Assembly: GCF_947253225.1 (NCBI RefSeq)
Contig: NZ_CAMXYR010000021.1
Span: forward strand, 1-26,371
Length of the DNA: 26,371 bases
Origin: an uncultured Anaerococcus sp.
Lineage (GTDB): Bacteria > Bacillota > Clostridia > Tissierellales > Peptoniphilaceae
Reading direction: 5' to 3'
Positions within the stretch are counted from its first letter, which is position 1. Each line of letters opens with the position of its first letter. Under the pieces are notes generated by a model. It saw nothing but the letters and a program-made list of their open reading frames with translations, made no database searches and had not been told where the DNA came from. The position numbers were made by a program, and so were the translations under genes. Shown here one piece after another: positions 8,612 to 16,692 of the stretch.

Positions 8612-9427
8612 TTAGTAAGCTTGTTTACTAATTATTTGTAAAGTATAAACATTTTCCAAATTATTTCTGATAACTTTAACATCATTTATATAGTCAATAC
8701 TTCCATTTTCAATCTCATTTGATGCCAGCAAACCAGCTACCTTTAATTTTTTATTGTTTACATCAATTTTCCCCTTAACAATGAGAATTCCTTTAAAATT
8801 CAGGTCTTTAGTAAGCTTTAAGTCTCCATCATTTATATATGCTCCATGAATATTTATATCAACTCTTGTTTTTTCATCAAAAGTTTTTTCATCCTTTACT
8901 TGTAACTTATTTATAAAATCTTTGTTCTTATCATAGGATATAGGATTTGTATCTTTTAATATAGGGTTTGCATCCTTTAATAAAGGATTTAATTCCGCCT
9001 TAACATAGGCTCTAGCTTCTGCCATTGAACTAGCTACGACACTTGTATTTTCAATCCTATATATCCTCAGAAAATCACTTTTTCCGTCAATATCATAAAA
9101 TTCAGCCATCCTAAATACCTTGACATAATTGTTTTCATCCTCCGCATATGAAATTTTGAAGGTTTTCTTGTTTATATCTACTGAATTTTTCATATTCTTT
9201 GCTGGATTATTAGCAAAATCTTCTTTAATAAAAGCAGACAAATCATCCTCGTTAGCCTTTAAAAATATATTTAAAATAGATTCAGCCTTGTAGATAGCTT
9301 GTTTCTTGTCATATATGCTTTCATTGATTTCTAGATTGTTATTTGACTGTCTACTGATAAAGGCAATGCTTACGGTAAGGCATAACAGAACTAGAAGAAT
9401 AAAAATACTTATAAATCCTTTTTTCAT
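8612..9427 (-). CDS. PilX-like minor pilin / pilus assembly protein
   Basis: This 271-aa protein starts with a short class III prepilin-type leader MKKG followed by FISIFILLVLLCLTVSIAF, one hydrophobic helix that would anchor it and pack into a pilus. The usual Glu at mature position 5 is absent, as in many PilX/GspK-type subunits. The remaining 240 residues are polar and contain no catalytic motif that I recognise. A late segment with GDLKLTKDLNFKG and similar short beta repeats could form a beta-solenoid-like fold. It is the last gene of the pilus cluster and overlaps the previous one by ATGA. Confidence 0.68.
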   Translation of the reverse strand: MKKGFISIFILLVLLCLTVSIAFISRQSNNNLEINESIYDKKQAIYKAESILNIFLKANEDDLSAFIKEDFANNPAKNMKNSVDINKKTFKISYAEDENNYVKVFRMAEFYDIDGKSDFLRIYRIENTSVVASSMAEARAYVKAELNPLLKDANPILKDTNPISYDKNKDFINKLQVKDEKTFDEKTRVDINIHGAYINDGDLKLTKDLNFKGILIVKGKIDVNNKKLKVAGLLASNEIENGSIDYINDVKVIRNNLENVYTLQIISKQAY

Positions 9428-9933
9428 AACCTATCCTCAAGCTTAATATAAGTCTTAATTCTTGATTTTTCTGATGAATTATTTATCTGAATATCCATAG
9501 TCTGTCTAGCCTTATCATAGTGGATATAAATATCTTTTAGTATAGCAATCCTTACTTTACCTTCTCTATTATCTCTAGTTTTTTCGCTATCTATATAGGC
9601 ATACAAAACCTTGTATCCCTTATCTTCGGTTATTCTATCTTCTAAGCTGAACCTAATTTCCGACCTACCACTAGATAATTTATAGCCATCCACATAAAGG
9701 ATGAAATTCAAATTGTCTTCCCCTGCTATTTCCTCTATCTTTTGTGCCCTTCTTATCTTATCACTCACATAAAGGATAGCAGTATTTGCTTGTTTATATT
9801 CCTTCTCTGCTGAATAGGAATAGTTGAGGATATTTAGGTTGATTGACAAAACACTTCCTACAGCTAAGACCAAGATGCTGACAATAGCCAAACAAACTAT
9901 CAATTCTATTAGAGTAAAGCCTTTCTTTTTCAT
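9424..9933 (-). CDS. Type IV prepilin-like protein (PilW/PulJ/ComGF-like)
   Basis: This 169-aa minor pilin candidate has a prepilin leader MKKKG, cleavage before Phe, and the mature start FTLIELIVCLAIVSILVLA with Glu5. This is the recognition site for the prepilin peptidase encoded in the same cluster. The C-terminal domain is a mixed polar region without recognised motifs. Its size and position after a PilV-like gene suggest a PilW/PulJ role at the pilus tip, inferred from gene order. It overlaps both neighbours by 4 bases. Confidence 0.78.
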   Translation of the reverse strand: MKKKGFTLIELIVCLAIVSILVLAVGSVLSINLNILNYSYSAEKEYKQANTAILYVSDKIRRAQKIEEIAGEDNLNFILYVDGYKLSSGRSEIRFSLEDRITEDKGYKVLYAYIDSEKTRDNREGKVRIAILKDIYIHYDKARQTMDIQINNSSEKSRIKTYIKLEDRL

Positions 9934-10262
9934 CTTACTAAGTCCAAGTGAAAACTACCGTAACTTGCCCTTATCAATTTCATCCCATAATCATAATTAC
10001 TAATATCAAGATTTATTAGGTATCCATTTATATTAATTTTCTGTGGTGGCCCAACTTCCATATCTTTACCTCTTTCAATAGCTTCTTCCAAAGCATAGAC
10101 GAGTTTAGTGTCCTGTTTGTTTTTGTAGTCAAAACTAGAAATCTTGTTAAGGGATGGCAGAAGGCTAACTACAATTATTGACAAAAACGCTAGGGCAATG
10201 AGGCATTCTATAAGGGTAAAGCCTTGTCTTTTATTAATATTTGGTCTTATCAATTTTGACAT
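9930..10262 (-). CDS. Type IV prepilin-like protein (PilV/GspI-like)
   Basis: This 110-aa protein has a 14-residue basic leader ending in RQG, then FTLIECLIALAFLSIIVVSLLP. Glu5 and the hydrophobic helix are typical of GspI/PilV minor pilins, which often have IECLIAL here. The start ATG at 10262 has a perfect AGGAGG eight bases upstream, although this lies inside the preceding gene and creates a 29-base overlap. The rest is a small soluble domain. It is part of the pilus operon. Confidence 0.78.
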   Translation of the reverse strand: MSKLIRPNINKRQGFTLIECLIALAFLSIIVVSLLPSLNKISSFDYKNKQDTKLVYALEEAIERGKDMEVGPPQKININGYLINLDISNYDYGMKLIRASYGSFHLDLVR

Positions 10263-10692
10263 TACTATAACCTCCTGCGACTCCTACGGAAAAATAAATG
10301 GAATATCCGTCTTCAAGTAAGTCTTTAGATGTAAATTGCAAAGTTTGGGCATTTATTACAGCACCAGATGGAAGTAAGGTTACTACATCCTTGCTATCGT
10401 TAATTTTTCTAAGATACTTTAGTTCTACTGACTTCTTCTCCATCCTAGTAACTTTTAGTCCTTCTTTTTGATTTATTTCATAAGCATTCTCAGTAAAAGT
10501 CATAGTTACTTCATTGCCAGAGGCCATAGCCTTCTCTTTGGCATAGTAGATATCATTCGCCAAGATTTTAGCCTCATTCTTAGCCTTTATTTTGACTATA
10601 AGGTTAAATTTAACTAGACCAAAGGTTGACAGGATAGTAATTATAGCAATTACAAGGAGCAATTCTATTAAAGTAAATCCCTTCTTTTTCAT
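10234..10692 (-). CDS. Type IV prepilin-like protein (FimT/GspH-like)
   Basis: This 152-aa minor pilin candidate has leader MKKKG and mature start FTLIELLLVIAIITILSTFG with Glu5. A FimT/GspH-like block follows (AKNEAKILANDIYYAKEKAMASGNEV), the helix-plus-strand pattern common in this family. The ATG at 10692 overlaps the TGA stop of the prepilin peptidase gene, so translation is coupled. A TTG two codons upstream is less likely. Confidence 0.8.
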   Translation of the reverse strand: MKKKGFTLIELLLVIAIITILSTFGLVKFNLIVKIKAKNEAKILANDIYYAKEKAMASGNEVTMTFTENAYEINQKEGLKVTRMEKKSVELKYLRKINDSKDVVTLLPSGAVINAQTLQFTSKDLLEDGYSIYFSVGVAGGYSNVKIDKTKY

Positions 10693-11405
10693 AGGCAACC
10701 CCCCATATTCATAACCATTACTAGAAGATAGGATATAAAAACAAAGATGGCAAAGGGCATATGCCTATCTTTCATTCTCGATTTTATGAGAATAACTACA
10801 CCCGCTATAGCACCTATCCAGATAGAACCAAGGACGAATAAGATAAAATCACTATCTTTTACAAATAAGGCTAGGCAAATATAAAAATAATAGTCCCCAT
10901 CGCCTATATTTTTCCCTGATATTTTGTAAATTAGAAAATATAATAAGGAAAACACTAGGATGTGTATTAGGACTTCCTTGGTAAATCCTATGTAGAGATA
11001 CCTATAAATAAGTCCAAGCCCCAGCAAAATCACAAGGTGATTTTGGTAAATGTCCATAGTCTTCCAGTCTATTATCCCTATTACGAATCCAAGAAAAATC
11101 GATGAAAGTAGCAAAATGTTTTGAAGAAAAATCCCCTCTCGCAAAAAAAGAAGAGCTAATAGTCCACAAATAATTTCTATAAGTAAAGACTCCCCACCAA
11201 TTCTTGCTCCACAATTTTTGCATCTACCTTTTTGAAAAATATAGGAAAAGATTGGAATAAGCTCAAAGACTCCAAGCTCTTTCCCACACATTTCGCAATG
11301 ACTTCTAGGCACAATAGTCGACTCACCCCTTATAGTTCTTGCAATCACAAGGCTTAGATAAGATCCGAAGATTGCACCTAGGTGAAAAATCACTATATAG
11401 GTCAT
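10689..11405 (-). CDS. pilD: Prepilin peptidase / N-methyltransferase
   Basis: This 238-aa polytopic membrane aspartic protease cleaves prepilin leaders after Gly and may methylate the new N-terminus. The N-terminal domain has two CxxC pairs (CEMCG, CKNCG) forming a zinc site, as in bifunctional enzymes. Two catalytic aspartates appear in GIIDWKTM and NIGDGDYY. About seven to eight hydrophobic segments are visible. It sits between the major pilin and the minor pilins, which carry the sites it is expected to cut. Start and stop overlap both neighbours (TAATG, ATGA). Confidence 0.93.
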   Translation of the reverse strand: MTYIVIFHLGAIFGSYLSLVIARTIRGESTIVPRSHCEMCGKELGVFELIPIFSYIFQKGRCKNCGARIGGESLLIEIICGLLALLFLREGIFLQNILLLSSIFLGFVIGIIDWKTMDIYQNHLVILLGLGLIYRYLYIGFTKEVLIHILVFSLLYFLIYKISGKNIGDGDYYFYICLALFVKDSDFILFVLGSIWIGAIAGVVILIKSRMKDRHMPFAIFVFISYLLVMVMNMGGCL

Positions 11406-11743
11406 TAATCCTCATTTACTATATCAACATCTAATTTATTTTCTTTATAACTAACTTGATAAACTGGATTTTTAAATTTTTTAGATTCTTCAAGTCCCTT
11501 AGGAACCTCAGGCCATTTTTCTACATATTCGTTTTTGCCTTTCCATGAGAAGTCCGATTTCCCATCTGCTATAGCCATCTGGGCTGCCGAAGTTAGTATT
11601 TGTCTATTAGCATTATCAGCTGCTTGCGCAGCGGCTACCTTTGAGGTGTTGTATTTAGGAATAGCAATCGCAGCTAGGATTGAAATTATTGCAATTACTA
11701 TTATGAGTTCTATTAGGGTAAAACCTTTTTTCTTCTTAGTCAT
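11405..11743 (-). CDS. Major type IV pilin candidate (PilA/ComGC-like)
   Basis: This 112-aa prepilin has leader MTKKKKG and mature start FTLIELIIVIAIISILAAIAIPKYN, the classical pilin helix with Glu5 and a helix break at Pro22. The small C-terminal domain has no cysteines, so no disulfide loop. It is the best match to a major subunit because it has the most canonical helix, is short, and has a good ribosome binding site (AAGGAG) while the genes after it rely on overlaps. ComGC-type competence pilin is an alternative name. Confidence 0.85.
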   Translation of the reverse strand: MTKKKKGFTLIELIIVIAIISILAAIAIPKYNTSKVAAAQAADNANRQILTSAAQMAIADGKSDFSWKGKNEYVEKWPEVPKGLEESKKFKNPVYQVSYKENKLDVDIVNED

Positions 11744-11752
11744 AAAAACTCC

Positions 11753-12811
11753 TTAGTATAAATTATTTACAGAATCAAACATCGGTATTGTAACAGAAAA
11801 GACCACAAATCCGACAACAAAAGCCATGATAAGGATAAGAACTGGCTCTGCCAGCCTCGAAAATTTCTTTAGCTTGAATATATATTCATTAGAATAATAT
11901 TCAGCCGCCTGTTTTAGAGATTCTTCTAGCCTGCTACTTGCTTCACCAACTTCTAACATAGAAATAAGTAAACTTGAAAAAATACCAGAATTTTTGAAGG
12001 CTTCCATTAGACTCAACCCATCCATAAGGTCTTTTTTTATGTAGTAAAACTTCTTTTGGATGTAAGTGTTTGTGTAAGCATCCGAAATTATATCAATGCT
12101 CTTTATTATATCAATATCTCCACTTCTTAGTATATACAAAAGCGAAGTTAACTTATACTCCACATTAAGCATCCTAAATCTCTTTAGGGGAAGTCTATTG
12201 AATAATGACCTATCAATACTAAGCCTATAATCCTTCTTCCTATAAAAAATCCCCATAACTACAAAAAAAGTTATAATTAGGGCTAAAACTAGGGACCAAT
12301 ATCTTGAGAAAAACTCGCTTATTCCAATTAATATCTTAGTATAAATCGGCAAAGTCATGTTGGACTCCCTGAAAGTTTCAATAAAGGTCGGCATAACTAA
12401 AGAAACTATGAGCCCTACAACCACAATTGTTACGATCAACAAAATTATCGGGTAAATAAAGGCTTGTCTGATTTTTTCCTTATTTTTACTTGTAGTAAAC
12501 ATAAATTCCGAAAATTCATCCAGAACTTGACTTAATTTCCCACTCTCATCTCCTGACTTTATAAACGAAATCAGCATTGGATTGAAGTGGTCTTTTTCCA
12601 TGTAAAAAGCCTCATATGAAGACTTTCCTTCATCAAGATTCCTCAAAATTCTAGTAATACTTGTAGTCAAGTGCTTATCTATATTTTGCTCCTTAATAAT
12701 TTCAAGACTCCTATCAAGACTTATTCCAGAATTTAAAAGTAAGGATAGTTGCTTCAAGAACAGGGAGGTTATCCTACTAGAAATCCTAGTAGGAAATATA
12801 TCCCTAGTCAT
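11753..12811 (-). CDS. pilC: Type IV pilus inner-membrane platform protein PilC/GspF
   Basis: The protein has two T2SF domains: FLKQLSLLLNSGISLDRSL at the N-terminus and LLYILRSGDIDIIKSIDI in the second half. Each is followed by hydrophobic segments, and three are clear, including the C-terminal PVLILIMAFVVGFVVFSV. PilC forms the platform that links the cytoplasmic ATPase to the pilus. The frame is open to a TTG at 12847 directly after the frr stop. I chose ATG 12811 (352 aa) because it alone has a good ribosome binding site (AAGGAG, four bases upstream); ATG 12841 is also possible. No pilB or pilT ATPase is next to it, which is unusual. Confidence 0.88.
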   Translation of the reverse strand: MTRDIFPTRISSRITSLFLKQLSLLLNSGISLDRSLEIIKEQNIDKHLTTSITRILRNLDEGKSSYEAFYMEKDHFNPMLISFIKSGDESGKLSQVLDEFSEFMFTTSKNKEKIRQAFIYPIILLIVTIVVVGLIVSLVMPTFIETFRESNMTLPIYTKILIGISEFFSRYWSLVLALIITFFVVMGIFYRKKDYRLSIDRSLFNRLPLKRFRMLNVEYKLTSLLYILRSGDIDIIKSIDIISDAYTNTYIQKKFYYIKKDLMDGLSLMEAFKNSGIFSSLLISMLEVGEASSRLEESLKQAAEYYSNEYIFKLKKFSRLAEPVLILIMAFVVGFVVFSVTIPMFDSVNNLY

Positions 12812-12847
12812 AAAGCTCCTTATCCTTTCAAAACTAAGCATATTCAA

Positions 12848-13408
12848 TTATACTGACATCAATTCTTTGTTTTTCTTACTAGCGAGATCTTCTACTTCTT
12901 TGATTTGCTTATCTGTAATCTTTTGGATTTCTTCTTCAAGAGTGTATCTATCATCTTCTGTTACATCTCCAGATTTTTCACTCTTCTTAACTTCATCCAT
13001 AGCTTCTCTTCTTTTATTTCTTATTATAATCTTTGCATCTTCAGCGTACTTATCTACTTCTTTAGTATATTCTCTTCTTCTTTCCTCAGTAAGTTGTGGG
13101 AATGGAAGTCTAATTACTTCGCCATCATTTTGTGGAGTTATACCAATATTTGACTTTAGAATCGCCTTTTCAATTGGTCCAATATTTGACTTATCCCAAG
13201 GCTTAATCATAAGAAGCCTTGCCTCTGGGATAGAAACTGTTGCAGCTTGATTGATTGGGGTTTCTGTTCCATAATATGAGAAAGTAATTCCATCAAGAAC
13301 AGCTTCTGTCGCACGGCCAGCCTTTATATTAGCTATTCTATTTTCAAAGCTATTAACAGCCTTGGTCATCTCGTCTTGTGCTTGTTTTTTTATTTGTTCA
13401 TAAATCAT
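12848..13408 (-). CDS. frr: Ribosome recycling factor
   Basis: This 186-aa factor splits post-termination ribosomes together with EF-G. The sequence matches Frr along its whole length, including NIKAGRAT near residue 30, ISIPEARLLMIKPWDKSNIGPIEKAI-type central blocks, and RRREYTKEVDKYAEDAKIIIRNKRREAMDE. Its ATG overlaps the pyrH stop (TAATG), a conserved pairing. The next gene on the transcript is pilC rather than the usual uppS-cdsA set. Confidence 0.97.
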   Translation of the reverse strand: MIYEQIKKQAQDEMTKAVNSFENRIANIKAGRATEAVLDGITFSYYGTETPINQAATVSIPEARLLMIKPWDKSNIGPIEKAILKSNIGITPQNDGEVIRLPFPQLTEERRREYTKEVDKYAEDAKIIIRNKRREAMDEVKKSEKSGDVTEDDRYTLEEEIQKITDKQIKEVEDLASKKNKELMSV

Positions 13409-14124
13409 TAAAAACTCTCCTTTACTATAGTCCCAACTGGACTTTCTTCTTTAAATATTCTTACTAGATTGCTAGGATCATCAATACCAAATACAAAAAG
13501 TGGCATATTGTTATCCATACACAATGATGTAGCAGTTGTATCCATAATCTTTAATTCTTTATGAAGAATTTCTTTGTAGGTCAACTTGTCAAACTTAACT
13601 GCGTCGTGGTAGACATTAGGATCCTTGTCATAAATTCCATCAGTACCAGTTTTTCCTAGAAGAATTACATCCGCATCAATTTCTAGGGCACGAAGGCTCG
13701 CAGTCGTATCTGTTGAAAAATATGGGAGTCCTGTTCCAGCTGAAAATATAACTATTCTCCCCTTCTCCAAATGTCTTATGGCTCTTCTTCTGATGTAAGG
13801 TTCTGCAACTTCTTTCATATCTATTGCAGTCATAAGTCTAGTATCAAGACCCATCTGCTCTAGGGTTCCTTGAACCCTCAATCCATTCATGATAGTCCCA
13901 AGCATACCAATAGTATCAGAGCTTGCCCTATCAATCTCCTTACCTGATCTTCCTCTCCAGAAGTTTCCACCGCCAACAACTATGGCAATCTCAACTCCCA
14001 TCTCATAAATAGCTTTAATATTTTCGCAAATATTTATAATAATATCATCATCAAAGCCAAAGCCTTTATCCCCAGCTAGGGCTTCCCCACTTAGTTTGAG
14101 TATAACTCTTTTGTAATCTTGCAA
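13408..14124 (-). CDS. pyrH: UMP kinase
   Basis: This 238-aa hexameric kinase phosphorylates UMP to UDP. Family motifs are present: KLSGEALAG at the N-terminus, VVGGGNFWRGR, SSDTIGMLGTIMNGL and FSAGTGLPYFSTDT, the last being the UMP-binding region. The start is TTG at 14124, six bases after AGGAGG, and no other start fits. rpsB and tsf, its usual upstream partners, are absent. It has its own promoter after the MATE gene. Confidence 0.96.
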   Translation of the reverse strand: MQDYKRVILKLSGEALAGDKGFGFDDDIIINICENIKAIYEMGVEIAIVVGGGNFWRGRSGKEIDRASSDTIGMLGTIMNGLRVQGTLEQMGLDTRLMTAIDMKEVAEPYIRRRAIRHLEKGRIVIFSAGTGLPYFSTDTTASLRALEIDADVILLGKTGTDGIYDKDPNVYHDAVKFDKLTYKEILHKELKIMDTTATSLCMDNNMPLFVFGIDDPSNLVRIFKEESPVGTIVKESF

Positions 14125-14146
14125 AATAATCCTCCTACTTATATTA

Positions 14147-14176
14147 ATTATAACCTATTGATGATAAAGTTTGCAA
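14147..14176 (-). promoter_or_regulatory. Promoter for pyrH-frr (and probably the pilus cluster)
   Basis: Minus strand TTGCAA (14176-14171), an 18-base spacer and a perfect TATAAT (14152-14147) lie just before the pyrH ribosome binding site. I see no other strong promoter between pyrH and the last pilin gene, where genes overlap or nearly touch, so this may drive the whole stretch to 8612. Confidence 0.75.
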
Positions 14177-14199
14177 GAGTAACTTGCCATAATAAATCC

Positions 14200-15588
14200 C
14201 TAGAAAGAACCACTCTTCCAATTGCCTTCCTTGTATATAAATTGAGCGATAATTGTTACTAAAACATTGGATATGGACATAGCAAGCCAGATTCCAGTAA
14301 CCCCAAAGTCAGTCATATACTTAAACAAAAATAGGAGTGGAATTCTAATTCCCCAAAGTCTTACTACATCAATAAACATCGAGTACTTGCTATTCCCAGA
14401 ACCTTGAAAAAGCCCTTGATAGATAAAAAACATATTTAACATAACAAGAGTAAGAAGTGTGTACTTCATATAGGAATTTGCCTGAATCATTAGCTTTGAC
14501 TCTATTGGTGCATCTATAAAAAATCCTAAGATTTCATTAATCTTAAAAAAGCTTATTATAGCAATGATAATTGACATAATTACGACTATGATAGATGCCT
14601 TGAAAAATGTTTCCTTAACCCTATCTATATTTCTATTACCAATATTTTGTCCAATAATACTTGTAATCGCAGACCCAATCCCTCCTGGAGGAATATTTAA
14701 AAGTCCACTAATCCTATTTACCATTCCATAAGCAGCAACTGTATCAGTACCGTAAGATTGGATGAAAGAATTTAAAATTATAAATCCAAGAGCAGCCCCC
14801 ATCTGTCCAATAACAGATGGAGTTGCAATCCTATAAATTCTCCTTACAACACTTCTCTCCCATCTAATATAAATAAAAGACCTTAAATTTAACCTTATGG
14901 CATCCTTATTGATTCTTAAATGAATGAACCCTACAAGACACATCAAAGCTTGAGTTAAAACTGTAGCAAGTGCTGCCCCCTTAACTCCCATACCAAGACC
15001 CCTCAAAGCTAAAATAGGAATTTTATCAAAGATAAAAAAAGGATTTAAAATCATATTCATAATTACACAAGTCGTGCTTATTATAGTTGGTATTGTATTT
15101 TTGCCTTGAGCATTAAATACCGCTGAATAAATAAAATACAAAAAAATAAAGGGAGTTCCCAAGTAAGAATATCTAAGATAAATAACAGAAAATTCATACA
15201 ATTTTCCACTAGCCCCCATCATTCCTACAATAAAATCTGCTGTAAAAAATCCTACTCCAGTAAAAATAATAGAAAAAATTAAGGAAATATTAATCAAAGT
15301 ATCAGTATATTTTTGAGCATTTTCCCTATCATCTCTTCCCAATAATTGAGAAATCAAAGAAATAGCTGCAATTGATAGACCCATCCCAATAGAATTAAAC
15401 AAAAAGACAACTGGCCAAGTAAAAGATGTTGCAGCAAATTCTGCTGTACCTAGCTTTCCAAGCCAAAAAGCATCCGCCAGCGAATAAAGTTGCTGGATGA
15501 AGTTATTCAAAATTATAGGTATCGATATTATCGCTATAGCTTGGTAAATATTTCCATATAGAATTAATTCCCTACGATCTTTCTTCAT
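14200..15588 (-). CDS. MATE family multidrug/sodium antiporter
   Basis: This 462-aa transporter has about twelve hydrophobic segments and typical MATE sequence, such as IISIPIILNNFIQQLYSLADAFWLG in the first helix region and GIGSAITSIIGQNIGN in the second half, the repeat of the family fold. MATE proteins export cationic drugs or metabolites using Na+ or H+ gradients; the substrate cannot be read here. The ATG at 15588 is preceded by GAGGGGAG. A GTG at 15627 in the same frame lacks such a site and is rejected. Confidence 0.92.
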   Translation of the reverse strand: MKKDRRELILYGNIYQAIAIISIPIILNNFIQQLYSLADAFWLGKLGTAEFAATSFTWPVVFLFNSIGMGLSIAAISLISQLLGRDDRENAQKYTDTLINISLIFSIIFTGVGFFTADFIVGMMGASGKLYEFSVIYLRYSYLGTPFIFLYFIYSAVFNAQGKNTIPTIISTTCVIMNMILNPFFIFDKIPILALRGLGMGVKGAALATVLTQALMCLVGFIHLRINKDAIRLNLRSFIYIRWERSVVRRIYRIATPSVIGQMGAALGFIILNSFIQSYGTDTVAAYGMVNRISGLLNIPPGGIGSAITSIIGQNIGNRNIDRVKETFFKASIIVVIMSIIIAIISFFKINEILGFFIDAPIESKLMIQANSYMKYTLLTLVMLNMFFIYQGLFQGSGNSKYSMFIDVVRLWGIRIPLLFLFKYMTDFGVTGIWLAMSISNVLVTIIAQFIYKEGNWKSGSF

Positions 15589-15627
15589 AAAACTCCCCTC
15601 TATATACTTCTCATATGATTTTATCAC

Positions 15628-15790
15628 AGAAATAAATTAATTAAAGTATCCATTAAGAATAAATTGGATATTTTAAAATATATAATCCCTATATCTGTCT
15701 TATTAAATTATAAATAGATTTAATTATATAATTATATTATAAACTACACCCTAAACTTTTAATATAGTTATGATACAATAAAAACAAAGA
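15628..15790. other. AT-rich intergenic region without a gene
   Basis: Very AT-rich sequence upstream of the MATE gene and the toxin-antitoxin remnant. Several TATAAT-like strings occur by composition alone. A plausible -10 for the remnant is TACAAT just before its AGAGGTGG ribosome binding site. I see no coding frame. Confidence 0.5.
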
Positions 15791-15800
15791 GGTGGTATAT

Positions 15801-15992
15801 ATGGCACAAATTAACATAAGAGTAGATGACGAAATAAAAAAAATAGGTCGTGGATATAAAATACCTTTTGAATTGTCGGCAGACCCTTTTTATAGTGAAA
15901 CCAACATTAATTAATTAGAAGAGCAATGGGAAAAACACAAAATCTGTGGAATGGAAATTCTTAATCATGAATTGATAGAAGATGAAGATTAA
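15801..15992 (+). pseudogene. Broken RelB/DinJ-family antitoxin
   Basis: ATG 15801 has a good ribosome binding site (AGAGGTGG). The first 13 codons, MAQINIRVDDEIK, are the typical DinJ/RelB N-terminal DNA-binding strand. The frame then jumps straight to YKIPFELSADPFYSETN, the conserved C-terminal part of the family, so the middle (about 30-40 residues of the ribbon-helix-helix) is missing. A TAA at 15912-15914 interrupts the frame, which continues as LEEQWEKHK and ends with ELIEDED at 15992. An internal deletion plus a nonsense codon make this a pseudogene. It overlaps the start of a toxin remnant, as in intact modules. The family is recognised from motif memory only. Confidence 0.75.
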
Positions 15993-16098
15993 CAACGTTC
16001 AATGGAGTTCCAACAGTCGGGACGAGTATTTATATTGGTACAAAACTGACAAGGTGATTTCTAATAAAATAAATACTAGAAAATTCGAAATATTATAA
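15982..16098 (+). pseudogene. N-terminal remnant of a YoeB/Txe-type toxin
   Basis: ATG 15982 overlaps the end of the antitoxin remnant. The first ~30 residues (VQWSSNSRDEYLYWYKTDK region) resemble the start of YoeB-family mRNA interferases, which typically have a W-x(n)-DYLYWQxxDK pattern. The frame then drifts into unrelated sequence and stops after 38 codons, whereas the family is about 85 aa. The catalytic C-terminal half (Glu, Arg, His) is gone, so it cannot be active. Order and overlap with the antitoxin support the assignment. Confidence 0.65.
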
Positions 16099-16239
16099 CC
16101 CCATAAGTAAGACCAAGAAAAATATTAGCAAAATAAAGCGTAGATAAAAACATACATAACCAACCTGCCAAGCATTAGCTTTATTATACTCTCCTACATC
16201 GTATAAATATATTAACCAAGTAATAATATTTTTAAAAGC
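16093..16239 (-). pseudogene. Possible membrane-protein gene remnant
   Basis: A 48-codon open frame lies between two stops on the minus strand and has no start codon near its beginning. Its translation has a plausible soluble stretch (YDVGEYNKANAWQVGY) followed by a hydrophobic segment (FILLIFFLVLLMG). Codon choice looks coding-like, but it is short and I do not recognise it. It could be chance in AT-rich DNA. Confidence 0.25.
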
Positions 16240-16520
16240 TTATATAGAGGTTTAGGAATACAATGCAAGCCTTTAGGAGATTAACTTAATCCTATCAGTT
16301 TTAAAGCTATATTAGCAAAGAAAATGATAACAAAACTATAAATATGAAATTCTTTTAATCTCTTCCTTAGTCAAAAATTAAAGTCAGCACTAAAAGAAAT
16401 TTATCTAGCAAAAAAAGCCAGTAGAGAATTATGTATATATAATAACTTTTAGCTAAATCATTGGAAAATATCCACTTGTAAAAGATTGTTAATTTAAAAA
16501 TAAGTATAATCTGTGCATAA
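16240..16520. other. Gene-poor stretch, no feature recognised
   Basis: AT-rich DNA with stops in all frames. I found no gene, RNA fold or convincing promoter. Together with the remnants to its left it looks like an eroded accessory insertion between the MATE gene and the tRNA. Confidence 0.5.
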
Positions 16521-16554
16521 ATAAAAAAATAAAGCATTGAAAATTCAATGCTTT
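16521..16554 (-). terminator. Intrinsic terminator of tRNA-Leu
   Basis: A perfect 10-bp stem AAAGCATTGA/TCAATGCTTT (16531-16540 and 16545-16554, 4-base loop) is followed on the minus strand by ATTTTTTTATT. It lies about ten bases after the tRNA 3' end. Confidence 0.85.
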
Positions 16555-16563
16555 AACGGTATT

Positions 16564-16650
16564 TGGTGCCGATGGTGGGACTCGAACCCACACGCCCTGG
16601 TGGACAACAGAGTTTGAGTCTGTCTCGTCTGCCAATTCCAACACATCGGC
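16564..16650 (-). tRNA. tRNA-Leu (anticodon CAA)
   Basis: An 87-base type II tRNA on the minus strand. The acceptor stem is GCCGATG/CATCGGC with discriminator A and an encoded CCA end. The anticodon stem ACAGA/TCTGT closes loop CTCAAAC, giving anticodon CAA (codon UUG). A long variable arm follows, as expected for leucine, and the T arm has GGTTCGAGTCC. It is flanked by its own promoter and terminator. Confidence 0.95.
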
Positions 16651-16663
16651 CTAATACCTTTTT

Positions 16664-16692
16664 ATTATACCATCATTTTTTTGCTTTGTAAA
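16664..16692 (-). promoter_or_regulatory. Promoter for tRNA-Leu
   Basis: Minus strand TTTACA (16692-16687), a 17-base spacer and TATAAT (16669-16664) end 13 bases before the mature tRNA. The -35 box is inside the last codons of the PAP2 gene. Confidence 0.75.

Noticed and set aside
14171..14188. Hairpin GCAAG/CTTGC as a MATE terminator
   Set aside because: Short stem, no T run after it, and it overlaps the -35 of the pyrH promoter.
15640..15760. AT-rich inverted strings as a replication origin or attachment site
   Set aside because: Only low-complexity A/T symmetry; no DnaA-box series or integrase nearby.
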